From: JACQFK01 sp036383955 | GTDB lineage: Bacteria; Planctomycetota; MHYJ01; JACPRB01 | Direction: 5' to 3' | DNA length: 64,000 nt | Assembly (NCBI GenBank): GCA_036383955.1 | Contig: DASVNH010000114.1 | Span: 1-64,000, forward strand | Shown: one piece after another, positions 57,522-64,000 of the stretch | How the letters are laid out: each line of letters opens with the position of its first letter | How positions within the stretch are numbered: the stretch's first letter is position 1 | Translations under genes and position numbers: made by a program | The notes under the pieces: model-generated | Told to the model about the DNA's origin: nothing | Databases searched by the model: none | What the model saw: the letters and a program-made list of their open reading frames with translations, nothing else

Positions 57522-58640
57522 ATGCCGGCCCAGGTCGTCCTCGCCAAGAACCTCGCGCGATCGATCCGCGAGGGCCACCCCTGGATCTTCCGGCAGGCGC
57601 TCCGCCCCGGCCCGCCGCTCGCCGACGGGACCGTGGTCGAAGTGCGCGGTAAGGACGGACCTCCCCTCGCCACCGGGTTCTGGGACGCGACCTCCGCCAT
57701 CGCCGTGCGCGTCCTCGACTCCCGTCGCGTCCCCGATCCCGCCGCGCTCGTCCGCCAGCGCTTCGCCGCCGCGCTGAAGAAACGCCGCGACCGCCTCGAT
57801 CCCGCGCGCACCAACGCGTTCCGCTGGGTCCACGGCGAGGCCGACCTCCTTCCCGGCATCCACCTGGACCTCTACGGCGACGAAGCCGTCGCGCGCTTCG
57901 ACGGCGAGGGCGCGCGCGCCTTCTACGGCGACCTCGCCCCCGTCCTCAAGGCGGCCGGGGTGAAGGAGGCCGTCGACCGCCAGAGCGGGAGAACCCTGGC
58001 CGAGCGCGAGGTCCTCGAGAACGGGATCCGCTTCGGGGTGACGCCGGGCGAAGGCGGCAAGGGCGGCCTCTTCCTCGACCAGCGCGAGAACCGGGAGGTC
58101 GTCGAATCGCTCGCGAAGGGCCGCTCCGTCCTCAACCTCTTCGGCTACAGCGGCGGGTTCTCGCTCTACGCGGCCCGCGGGGGCGCGACGTCCACCGACA
58201 CGGTCGACATCGCCCGCCCCGCGATCGAGGCGGCCCGCGCGAACTTCGCGCGCAACGGCCTGCCGGCCGGCGGGCTGCACGTCGCGGACGCGTTCGACTT
58301 CCTGGCGGAGGCCCGGAGGAAGTGGGGCCTGGTGATCAGCGACCCTCCGAGCTTCGCGCCGCGCAAGGACGCCGTCGAGACCGCCCGCCGCGCCTATACG
58401 AAGCTGCACAAGCTGGCGGCGGCCGTCGTGGAGCCCGGCGGCCTGCTCTGCGCCGCCTCGTGCTCCAGCCACGTGGACCGCGCGCTGTTCCTTCAGACGA
58501 TCGACGCGGGCGCGCGCGCGGCGGGACGCAAGTTCGCGCTGCAGGAAATGCGGGGCGCGGGCTTCGACCACCCGACGCTGCGCGCGTTCCCGGAGGGCGC
58601 CTACCTGAAATTCGCGGTGGGGAGGATCACTTCCCCTTGA
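57522..58640 (+). CDS. RlmI-like 23S rRNA m5C methyltransferase family protein
   Basis: The 372-residue protein has an N-terminal PUA domain (VVLAKNLARSIREGHPWIFRQAL), an EEHEE-type linker (WVHGEADLLPGIHLDLYGD) and a Rossmann SAM-methyltransferase domain with KGGLFLDQRENR, SVLNLFGYSGGFSLYAARGGA (motif I), VISDPPSFA (motif IV) and GLLCAASCSSHVD (motif VI, cysteine as in m5C enzymes). E. coli RlmI methylates C1962 of 23S rRNA; the homologue here may do the same. It overlaps the convergent LamG gene by 14 bases. Confidence 0.88.
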   Translation: MPAQVVLAKNLARSIREGHPWIFRQALRPGPPLADGTVVEVRGKDGPPLATGFWDATSAIAVRVLDSRRVPDPAALVRQRFAAALKKRRDRLDPARTNAFRWVHGEADLLPGIHLDLYGDEAVARFDGEGARAFYGDLAPVLKAAGVKEAVDRQSGRTLAEREVLENGIRFGVTPGEGGKGGLFLDQRENREVVESLAKGRSVLNLFGYSGGFSLYAARGGATSTDTVDIARPAIEAARANFARNGLPAGGLHVADAFDFLAEARRKWGLVISDPPSFAPRKDAVETARRAYTKLHKLAAAVVEPGGLLCAASCSSHVDRALFLQTIDAGARAAGRKFALQEMRGAGFDHPTLRAFPEGAYLKFAVGRITSP

Positions 58641-59334
58641 AGAGCGTCGCGATGTCCGCGTCGCTCAGCGCCTTCTTGTAGACGCGGACGTCGTCGACCG
58701 CCCCCTTCGCCGGCCAGGCCCACTCCGCCGAGCCGGGGGCGGCCATGCCGATCTTCCAGGTCGTCTTGCCGAAGGACCGGGCGGGGGCGTTGGCCGGGAA
58801 CTCGCCCGTCTGGACGAGCTCGCCGTTCACGTAGATCTTCGTCGCGCCGGCGGGCCGGTCGACCACGCCCGCGACGTGGTACCACTGGCCCGGCTCGTAT
58901 TCGGTCTCCCAGGTCCCGGCGCCCTTCCACTCGGGTTCCTCGGGCTTGGCGCCGGCGATCCAATGCTCGAAGACGAACTTCTTGTCGTTGCCGTAGCGGA
59001 TCCCCTCGTGCCAGCCGGCCTTGTTGAGGATCCCGTAGCTCGCGGTGTTCTCGTTCTCCTTGCCGGGCGGGACCTCGGCCGGCTTGAACCAGGCGGCGAT
59101 CGTGTAGCTGCCTTCGTTCACCGTGTCGAGCGCCGCCGCGCTGGGGATCTCCACGTGGCCGCCCGAGCCGTCGAAGACCGCCGCCTTGCCGAGCTTGCCG
59201 GCCTCCCAGGCCACCTTGCCCTGGGCGACGCCCGGCGCGGCGCCGTCGTCAAACGTCAGATGGACCAGCAGATCCGGATCCTTCGCCGGCTCCTGAGCCA
59301 GACAGAGCGCGAGCGCGATGGCGATGCTTCTCAT
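58627..59334 (-). CDS. Secreted LamG-domain protein
   Basis: The 235-residue protein is a signal peptide (MRSIAIALALCLAQEP) plus one LamG/concanavalin domain: LLVHLTFDDGAAPG, KAAVFDGSGGHVEIPSAAALD, YTIAAWFKPAEVPPG, GQWYHVAGVVDRPAGATKIYVNGELVQTGEFP and WPAKGAVDDVRVYKKALSDADIATLF. Such domains bind carbohydrates or serve as spacers. A TGC-TAGAGT extended -10 lies six bases before the ATG. Confidence 0.9.
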   Translation of the reverse strand: MRSIAIALALCLAQEPAKDPDLLVHLTFDDGAAPGVAQGKVAWEAGKLGKAAVFDGSGGHVEIPSAAALDTVNEGSYTIAAWFKPAEVPPGKENENTASYGILNKAGWHEGIRYGNDKKFVFEHWIAGAKPEEPEWKGAGTWETEYEPGQWYHVAGVVDRPAGATKIYVNGELVQTGEFPANAPARSFGKTTWKIGMAAPGSAEWAWPAKGAVDDVRVYKKALSDADIATLFKGK

Positions 59335-59340
59335 GCCGAA

Positions 59341-59349
59341 ACTCTAGCA
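59341..59349 (-). promoter_or_regulatory. Extended -10 TGC-TAGAGT before the LamG gene
   Basis: On the minus strand TAGAGT is followed by TTCGGC and ATG 59334, with TGC immediately upstream of the box. Confidence 0.55.
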
Positions 59350-59366
59350 GACGACCGGTGTCCATA

Positions 59367-59445
59367 CTAGTGGTGAGTCCGCTTTGATTCCGCGGGTCGC
59401 GCCCCTTGGGAGCGACCCGTGGAATCAAGCGTGTCGAACCACTAG
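59367..59445. repeat. 79-base inverted repeat in a divergent intergenic region
   Basis: CTAGTGGT (59367-59374) pairs with ACCACTAG (59438-59445), and TTGATTCCGCGGGTCGC (59384-59400) pairs with GCGACCCGTGGAATCAA (59412-59428) with one mismatch; nine unpaired bases separate the two stems on each side. The element ends two bases before the ATG at 59448. Confidence 0.85.
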
Positions 59446-59447
59446 AG

Positions 59448-60200
59448 ATGCTGACGCTGCTCGCGCTCCTGGCCCAGGACCCCTTCGACATCCGGCCCGA
59501 AGGCGACTGGGGGGTGTCGACGGCCGACGCCCGCAAGGTCCTCGAGGCCGCGGGACGCGAGCTGCGCAAGCACGTCCCCGAGCGAACGTTTCCACCGATC
59601 GAGGTCGCCCCCAAAGGCGGCCCCATCACGCTCTTCCAGCGCGGCCCGAAGGGCGAGATCCGCGTGCGCCTCGACGTGAACGGGCCATTCTGGGCGCAGT
59701 ACACCTTCCAATTCGCCCACGAGCTCGGCCACGTCGTCTGCGGCTACGACCCGGATCCGCACAAGCAGAAGTGGTTCGAGGAAAGCGTCTGCGAAGCCGC
59801 CTCGCTCTACGTCCTGCGCCGCTCGGCGGAGACGTGGAAGACCGCTCCCCCCTACCCGCACTGGAAGGACTACGCGAAGTCCCTGACGGCCTACGCGGAC
59901 GACCGCCTCAAGGTCTCGAACCTGCCGCCGGACACGACCCTCGCCGCCTGGTACAAGGAGCGCAAGGCCCAGTGCGAGGCCAACGCCGAGGACCGCCCGC
60001 GCAACCTCATCATCGCCGCCCAGCTGCTGCCGCTCTTCGAGGAGGATCCCCGCCGCTGGGAGGCCCTCGGCTGGCTCAACACCGAGACGCATACGGCGTC
60101 GACGTCCTTCGCGGACTACCTGAAGGCCTGGGAGCGCCACTGCCCCGAAAAGCACAAGGCCTTCGCGCGACAGATCCGCGCCCTTTTCGACGTACAGTAA
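59448..60200 (+). CDS. Secreted zinc-metallopeptidase-like protein (HELGH)
   Basis: The 250-residue protein has a mini leader ending in AQD (MLTLLALLAQDPFDIRPEGDWG) and a zincin motif FQFAHELGHVV (H91, E92, H95). A downstream WFEESVCEAASLYVL may supply the third ligand (Glu112 or Glu117), the gluzincin pattern. The helical C-terminal part (SFADYLKAWERHCPEKHKAFARQI) is typical of small uncharacterised planctomycete peptidase-like proteins. The ATG lies directly beside the 79-base inverted repeat, with no ribosome site. Confidence 0.75.
   Translation: MLTLLALLAQDPFDIRPEGDWGVSTADARKVLEAAGRELRKHVPERTFPPIEVAPKGGPITLFQRGPKGEIRVRLDVNGPFWAQYTFQFAHELGHVVCGYDPDPHKQKWFEESVCEAASLYVLRRSAETWKTAPPYPHWKDYAKSLTAYADDRLKVSNLPPDTTLAAWYKERKAQCEANAEDRPRNLIIAAQLLPLFEEDPRRWEALGWLNTETHTASTSFADYLKAWERHCPEKHKAFARQIRALFDVQ
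60193..60198 (+). promoter_or_regulatory. -10 box TACAGT, six bases before ATG 60205
   Basis: TACAGT overlaps the stop of the peptidase gene and is followed by AAGCGC and ATG. Confidence 0.45.
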
Positions 60201-60204
60201 GCGC

Positions 60205-61452
60205 ATGCTGGCGTTGTTCGCACTGCTTGCCCTGAGCGGAGTCGAAGGGCTGGCGCAGGACGTCGAGCGTTACCTCGCCGAGACGGACGCCGCCGCCCGG
60301 GCGAAGATCCTGTCGGGCATCCGCCGGAGCGTGACGGAGGTCGAGGCCGAGCTCCGGACGCCGCCGCGACGTCCTCCCGCCGAGGCGCGCGGGCAGGTGA
60401 TCCGGAAGCGGCTGGTCGCCGACCATCCCCTGAAAGTCCCGTTCGAGTACGCGCTCTACGTGCCGGCCGACTACGCGCCGGAGAAGCGCTGGCGCCTTCT
60501 CATCAGCCTGCACGGGCAGAGCGGAAACGGGCCCGACTTCACGCGGAACTGGCTCGACGACCTGCGGCGCGACGGCGAGACCTTCCTGCTCTGCCCGTCG
60601 GCGGGCCGAGGCGGCTGGGGCCGCTCGCTGCTCGGCCACGCGTACGTGCTCGACTCCCTCCGCGACGTCCTGGCCTCGTACGCGATCGATCCCGACCGCG
60701 TCTTCCTCGACGGCGCCTCGATGGGCGGCAATGGGTCCTTCGAGTTCGTCTGCCAGTACCCGGATCTCTTCGCGGGCGCCGCGCCCCGCTCCGGCGGGCC
60801 GATGTTCCGCTTCGTCAAGCCGGGCGCGAAGGAGGTCGAGCCCGAAGGCCTCGAGAACCTCGCCGCGACGCCGATCTACTGGACGTTCGGAGCCAAGGAC
60901 CCGAAGCTGCCCTACGACTGGGTCAAGACCGCGCTGGCGCGGATCGAGCCGCTGAAGCTGGACGTCGTCGTGAAGGAGTACCCCGAAGGCGGCCACGAGT
61001 GGTTCCCCCAGGAAAACGCCGCCGTGCTCGCGTGGATGAAGTCGAAGACGCGGACCGCCTATCCCGCGCGCGTGGGGATCGCGACGACGGACCGCCGCTT
61101 CGGACGTCGCTTCTGGCTCGAGATCGCGGACTACAAGGCGAAGGAAAACGTCCAGCGGCGATTCGCGGATCTGGAAGGAAAGCCGATCGAGGAGCGTCTG
61201 GTGTTCCAGGAGGAGATCCGGGTGTCGGCGGAGCTCTCCGGCAACGAGATCCGGGCGACCTCGACGGGAGCCCGGGAGCTTCGGATATACTTGAGTGAGA
61301 AGATGGTGGATTTCACGAAGCCCGTCGTGGTGACCGTGAACGGCCGCCGCTCGACGTTCACGCCGAAGCCGTCGCTCGAGACGCTCCTCGAGTCCGCGCG
61401 GCGGGCCCCCGGCCTCCTCTACGTCGCGAGCGTGAAGGTGAGCGTCCCGTGA
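60205..61452 (+). CDS. Secreted PHB-depolymerase/esterase-like hydrolase
   Basis: The 415-residue protein is a paralogue of the esterase at 38918. Its leader MLALFALLALSGVEGLAQDV contains the repeat-encoded LLALSGVEG. The core has WRLLISLHGQSGNG, DGASMGGNG with nucleophile Ser172, FGAKDPKLPYDWV (acid) and EGGHEWFP (His). The shared C-terminal domain reads ISAELSGNEIRATSTGARELRIYLSEKMVDFTKPVVVTVNGRR (first residues approximate). It is coupled to the next gene by a GTGA overlap. Confidence 0.83.
   Translation: MLALFALLALSGVEGLAQDVERYLAETDAAARAKILSGIRRSVTEVEAELRTPPRRPPAEARGQVIRKRLVADHPLKVPFEYALYVPADYAPEKRWRLLISLHGQSGNGPDFTRNWLDDLRRDGETFLLCPSAGRGGWGRSLLGHAYVLDSLRDVLASYAIDPDRVFLDGASMGGNGSFEFVCQYPDLFAGAAPRSGGPMFRFVKPGAKEVEPEGLENLAATPIYWTFGAKDPKLPYDWVKTALARIEPLKLDVVVKEYPEGGHEWFPQENAAVLAWMKSKTRTAYPARVGIATTDRRFGRRFWLEIADYKAKENVQRRFADLEGKPIEERLVFQEEIRVSAELSGNEIRATSTGARELRIYLSEKMVDFTKPVVVTVNGRRSTFTPKPSLETLLESARRAPGLLYVASVKVSVP
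60223..60249 (+). repeat. 27-base repeat, copy 2
   Basis: Identical to 25415-25441 and read in the same frame (LLALSGVEG) inside an unrelated gene's leader. Confidence 0.75.
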
Positions 61453-62132
61453 ACGGCGTCGACATCCCCGTCTGGATCCAGGCCTTCGTGCTCGGCGGGA
61501 TCGCCCTGGTCACGCTGCTGGTCCCAGCGAAGATCCTCTTCGAGCTGACGAAGACCTCGCGCGACCGGACCCGGCGCGCGCGGGACCTGGCCGACCGCCT
61601 CCGCGAGCGTTTCGGCGGCGTGCGGCTGGAGCGCGGCTTTTTCGGCCCGCACCGGATCCGCTTCACGATCGAGGGGCGCGCGGCGGTCGTCACGATGCCC
61701 GACGAGGACGAGGTCGAGATCCGCCTCGAGCCGAAGCTCGCGCCCGCCTTCCCGCTGGTCGCGCGCACGCGCGGCGCGTTCGCCTGGCCGGTCGCCTTCG
61801 AAGGCTTCCGCATGCTGCCGATGCTGCGGACGTTCGACGCCCTGATCGACGAGTCCATCTCCATCTACGCGACGGGCGCTTTCGCGGGCTACGTGCGCGA
61901 GGCGGCGCTCGACGGCCTGCCCGCGGGCGAGAAGCCCCGGGGCATCGCCGAAAGCCTCTTCGTGCTGCGCAAGCTGCCCGGCGTGCGGACGTTCGAGCTG
62001 AGGATGTCGCCCCGCGGCGGCTTCCGCCTGCGCTTCGAGCTGCGCGCCGAGGACCTGATCCACCGGCCGGACGAGCTGGAGTCGGCCGTGCACCACGCCT
62101 TCCAGCTCTACGACGCGCTGGTCACGATGTAG
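61449..62132 (+). CDS. Membrane-anchored protein of unknown function
   Basis: The 227-residue protein has one N-terminal membrane helix (IPVWIQAFVLGGIALVTLLVPAKILFEL) and a cytoplasmic-looking alpha/beta domain (VRLERGFFGPHRIRFTIEGRAAVVTMPDEDEVEIRLEPKL, FPLVARTRGAFAWP, ESLFVLRKLPGVRTFELRMSP). No family is recognised. Start GTG 61449 overlaps the esterase stop. Confidence 0.65.
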   Translation: MNGVDIPVWIQAFVLGGIALVTLLVPAKILFELTKTSRDRTRRARDLADRLRERFGGVRLERGFFGPHRIRFTIEGRAAVVTMPDEDEVEIRLEPKLAPAFPLVARTRGAFAWPVAFEGFRMLPMLRTFDALIDESISIYATGAFAGYVREAALDGLPAGEKPRGIAESLFVLRKLPGVRTFELRMSPRGGFRLRFELRAEDLIHRPDELESAVHHAFQLYDALVTM

Positions 62133-62153
62133 CCTGGAGCTCGCGAGGCGAAC

Positions 62154-62459
62154 GTGGCCTTCACGATCATGCACCGCCTGGGCGACATGGAACGGAACCC
62201 TCCCTTGTCCGCCCTGCCGCTACTCCTCGAGGAGCTCGACCCGGACGACACGGAGCATGTCGACGTGGCCGTCACGCATGAAAGCGGCTGGTGCGTCTCC
62301 GCCGGGATGGACGGCCATGTCACTTGGGAGAACGTCGAGGCGGATCGGCCGCCCCGCCACATGCATCAGGTCCCCGCGTCGAAAATCATCGAGCTGTGGA
62401 ACAAGCTGGCCCAAGGGGACCTGGCGGGAGTCGAGTCGGAGCCTTGGCAACCGGGGTAG
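62154..62459 (+). CDS. Small unknown protein, immunity-protein-like
   Basis: The 101-residue product MAFTIMHRLGDMERNPPLSALPLLLEELDPDDTEHVDVAVTHESGWCVSAGMDGHVTWENVE... ends KIIELWNKLAQGDLAGVESEPWQPG. The acidic composition, the early PPLSALPLLLEELD helix and the SGWCVSAGMDGHVTWEN sheet resemble small immunity-type proteins, but this is only an impression. Start GTG 62154 has GCGAGG seven bases upstream. No toxin gene adjoins it. Confidence 0.6.
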   Translation: MAFTIMHRLGDMERNPPLSALPLLLEELDPDDTEHVDVAVTHESGWCVSAGMDGHVTWENVEADRPPRHMHQVPASKIIELWNKLAQGDLAGVESEPWQPG

Positions 62460-62473
62460 GGTCCGCCCCCGGC

Positions 62474-63832
62474 TTAAACCAGCTCGCGGATCGGCTCGGC
62501 GGCCGTGTCGAGCAGGTACTGCGGGCGGCCCTGGGCGTCCGGGACCGTGGCGGTCCGCACGTCGATCCCCAGGTTCTTGTAGAGCGTGGCGAAGACGTCG
62601 GCGAACGTGACGGGCCGCTCGGTCGCGTACTCGCCGAGGCGGTTGGTCGCGCCGATGACCTGGCCGGTGCGCATGCCGCCGCCCGCCATCACCGCGAACG
62701 TGACCTGCGGCCAGTGGTCGCGGCTGTTGTCCTTGTTGATCTTCGGCGTCCGGCCGAATTCGCCCCAGAGGACCACGCTCACGTCCTTGTCCAGGCCGCG
62801 CTCGTGCAGGTCCGTCACGAGGGCGCAGAGGCCGCGGTCGAGCTCCGGGCACCACTTGCGCGACTGCGGCGTGTTCATGCCGTCGGGGCCGTGCCAGTCC
62901 CAGCGTCCGTAGTTGAGCGAAACCACCCGGGCGCCCGCCTCGACCAGGCGCCGCGCGACGAGGAAGTTCCGGATCATGTAGGGCGCGCCGTCGCGCTCGA
63001 AGGCCACGTCGTTCGAGCCGTAGCGCTCGAGGACCTTCGGATCTTCGTTGGAGATGTCCAGGGCTTCGGAGAGCTTCGACGTCCCCAGGATGTCGAGCGC
63101 CTGCCGCCCGAAATGATCGAGGCCCGCCATCGTTCCCGAGGCGTCCGCCTCGCGGCGGAAGGTGTCGACGGCCTTCCGCAACCCGTCGCGGTCCTGGAGG
63201 CGGTCGAGCGTGATGCCCTTGAGCTGGAGACCTTCGGGCTTGGCGAGCGGGTCCTTGGAGACGCAGGCCATGGGGGCGTGGGCCTGGCCGACGAAGCCGG
63301 CGTCGCCGGGCTCGCCCCAGGTCCGGTTGCCCGTGGGGTACATCATGTGGACGTTGGGGGGCACGCCGACGCGGGCCTCGCCCTGGAGGCGGGAGACCCA
63401 GGAGCCCATCGACGGCCAGCTGCCGCCCGCCGGCTTCATTTCCTTGCGGGTGCGGCCGGTCATGCACTGGTAGAGGTCGTGGAGGCCTTCCGAGCCGACG
63501 ACGGAGCGGACGAGGGCGAACTTGTCCATCATCCGAGCCATGCGGGGGAAGAGCTCGGAAACCTGGATGCCGGGGACGTTGGTGCCGATGGCGTCGAAGT
63601 CGCCGCGGATGTCCGTCGGCGCGCCCGGCTTGGGGTCGAACATGTCGATGTGCGACGGCCCGCCGGGCATGTAGATGTTGATGATCGCCTTCTGCGTCCG
63701 GCCCGCCTGGGCGCGCGCCTCGATCGACATCAGCTGCGCGAGCGAGAGGCCGCCCGCCGCCATGCCGCCGACCCTCAGGAAGCCGCGCCGGGTGAGGCTC
63801 CCTTCGCCGGGCTTGCCGTAGAGCGTAATCAT
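62474..63832 (-). CDS. DUF1501 secreted (Tat-type) protein
   Basis: The 452-residue protein has a twin-arginine signal (LTRRGFLRVGGMAAGGLSLAQL) and the full DUF1501 pattern: AIINIYMPGGPSHIDMFDPKPGAPTDIRG, GIQVSELFPRMARMMDKFALVRS, ARRLVEAGARVVSLNYG-WDWH, VVLWGEFGRTPKINKD and RDHWPQVTFAVMAGGG. The histidines and aspartates of the sulfatase/alkaline-phosphatase-like fold are present (GGPSHIDMFD, GEFGRTP, DHW). DUF1501 proteins usually pair with DUF1549/DUF1553 cytochrome modules; none is visible here. Confidence 0.92.
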   Translation of the reverse strand: MITLYGKPGEGSLTRRGFLRVGGMAAGGLSLAQLMSIEARAQAGRTQKAIINIYMPGGPSHIDMFDPKPGAPTDIRGDFDAIGTNVPGIQVSELFPRMARMMDKFALVRSVVGSEGLHDLYQCMTGRTRKEMKPAGGSWPSMGSWVSRLQGEARVGVPPNVHMMYPTGNRTWGEPGDAGFVGQAHAPMACVSKDPLAKPEGLQLKGITLDRLQDRDGLRKAVDTFRREADASGTMAGLDHFGRQALDILGTSKLSEALDISNEDPKVLERYGSNDVAFERDGAPYMIRNFLVARRLVEAGARVVSLNYGRWDWHGPDGMNTPQSRKWCPELDRGLCALVTDLHERGLDKDVSVVLWGEFGRTPKINKDNSRDHWPQVTFAVMAGGGMRTGQVIGATNRLGEYATERPVTFADVFATLYKNLGIDVRTATVPDAQGRPQYLLDTAAEPIRELV

Positions 63833-63864
63833 CTATCTCTATAACACATGGGTAGACGGGGAAG

Positions 63865-63893
63865 TTGATTGGCCGCGGAACTCTGTCTATAGT
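63865..63893 (+). promoter_or_regulatory. Near-consensus promoter of the last (+) gene
   Basis: TTGATT at 63865-63870 and TATAGT at 63888-63893, exactly 17 bases apart, with a GGGAGG ribosome site before ATG 63931. Confidence 0.8.
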
Positions 63894-63930
63894 GGTTGGG
63901 GGGTGCGAGCCGGATCGTAGGGAGGCTCGT

Positions 63931-64000
63931 ATGACGTCATCCACCGCCGAACGCCCCCTTTTCGGCTCCCTGGTCCTCTGCAAGGGCCTCTGCACCCTCG
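63931..64000 (+). CDS. Start of a gene cut by the window edge
   Basis: Only 23 residues are seen (MTSSTAERPLFGSLVLCKGLCTL). GGAGG lies five bases before the ATG and a strong promoter precedes it. LFGSLVLCKGLCTL resembles the first helix of the short helical domain found at the N-terminus of GspE-type ATPases and of many planctomycete kinases. This is a guess from few residues. Confidence 0.6.
   Translation, partial: MTSSTAERPLFGSLVLCKGLCTL

Noticed and set aside
1..64000. tRNA, rRNA, CRISPR arrays, insertion sequences, phage genes
   Set aside because: No cloverleaf-type sequence, rRNA core motif, regularly spaced direct repeats, transposase or phage structural motifs were noticed. All larger gaps are accounted for by promoters, terminators and short repeats.

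Overview
The window is a gene-dense, high-GC (roughly 70 %) bacterial chromosome segment carrying about 58 protein genes. I see no rRNA, tRNA, CRISPR array, insertion sequence or prophage, and no gene-free stretch longer than about 210 bases. The mix of families (DUF1552 and DUF1592 cytochrome-type modules, DUF1501 and DUF1080 proteins, ASPIC/UnbV FG-GAP proteins, YdjY, LamG proteins, PQQ-like propellers, sulfatase-modifying-factor folds) points to an uncultured member of the Planctomycetota or a close relative. That placement is inference, because no marker RNA is present.

Layout. 106-6119 (+): the HflX GTPase, then a strong promoter driving a coiled-coil protein, two divergent actin-like ATPases (one bare, one with N- and C-terminal extensions) and an AlkD-like HEAT protein. 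6116-9497 (-): three tandem secreted formylglycine-generating-enzyme-fold proteins without catalytic cysteines. 9685-15051: DUF1330, a secreted protein, and a four-gene (-) unit of YdjY protein, membrane protein, terpenoid-cyclase-fold protein and inositol-phosphate synthase. 15260-20099 (-): a giant GspK-like pseudopilin fused to a LamG-type domain, its partner, and a cupin. 20256-25909 (+): a zinc-ribbon membrane protein, then a DUF1552 / DUF1592 / HMA-like operon. 25971-33318: DUF4256, a lipoprotein, a four-PAS histidine kinase with an RskA-like anti-sigma, mcsA-mcsB with an extra mini-McsA, and an HPS-RraA fusion. 33480-38680 (+): an ECF sigma / membrane-regulator / glycosidase-like / sugar isomerase / DUF1080 operon. 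38673-44032 (-): MoxR, DUF58, transglutaminase, esterase, small protein. 44165-46411 (+): MFS transporter and metallophosphoesterase. 46395-51813 (-): a second DUF58 / BatA unit ending in an FG-GAP/ASPIC-thioredoxin protein split by an in-frame UGA. 51886-62459: PQQ-like propellers, LamG proteins, RlmI-like methyltransferase, a zinc peptidase and an esterase. 62474-64000: a DUF1501 protein and the start of one further (+) gene.

Three window-wide themes stand out. (1) Many operon-leading genes have a TANNNT -10 box only 5-9 bases before the start codon, implying leaderless mRNAs. (2) Many predicted exported proteins begin with a very short hydrophobic segment of about 8-12 residues without a basic n-region, often followed by AQ-D/E. 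(3) The palindrome GACGTC, and especially the nonamer GGGACGTCG, looks strongly over-represented. Gene ends are compressed: ATGA/GTGA overlaps link operon genes, and six convergent pairs overlap at their stop codons.

The most promising candidate for an undescribed system is the coiled-coil plus twin actin-like cluster at 1525-5472. It looks like a self-contained cytoskeletal or filament module with its own consensus promoter.
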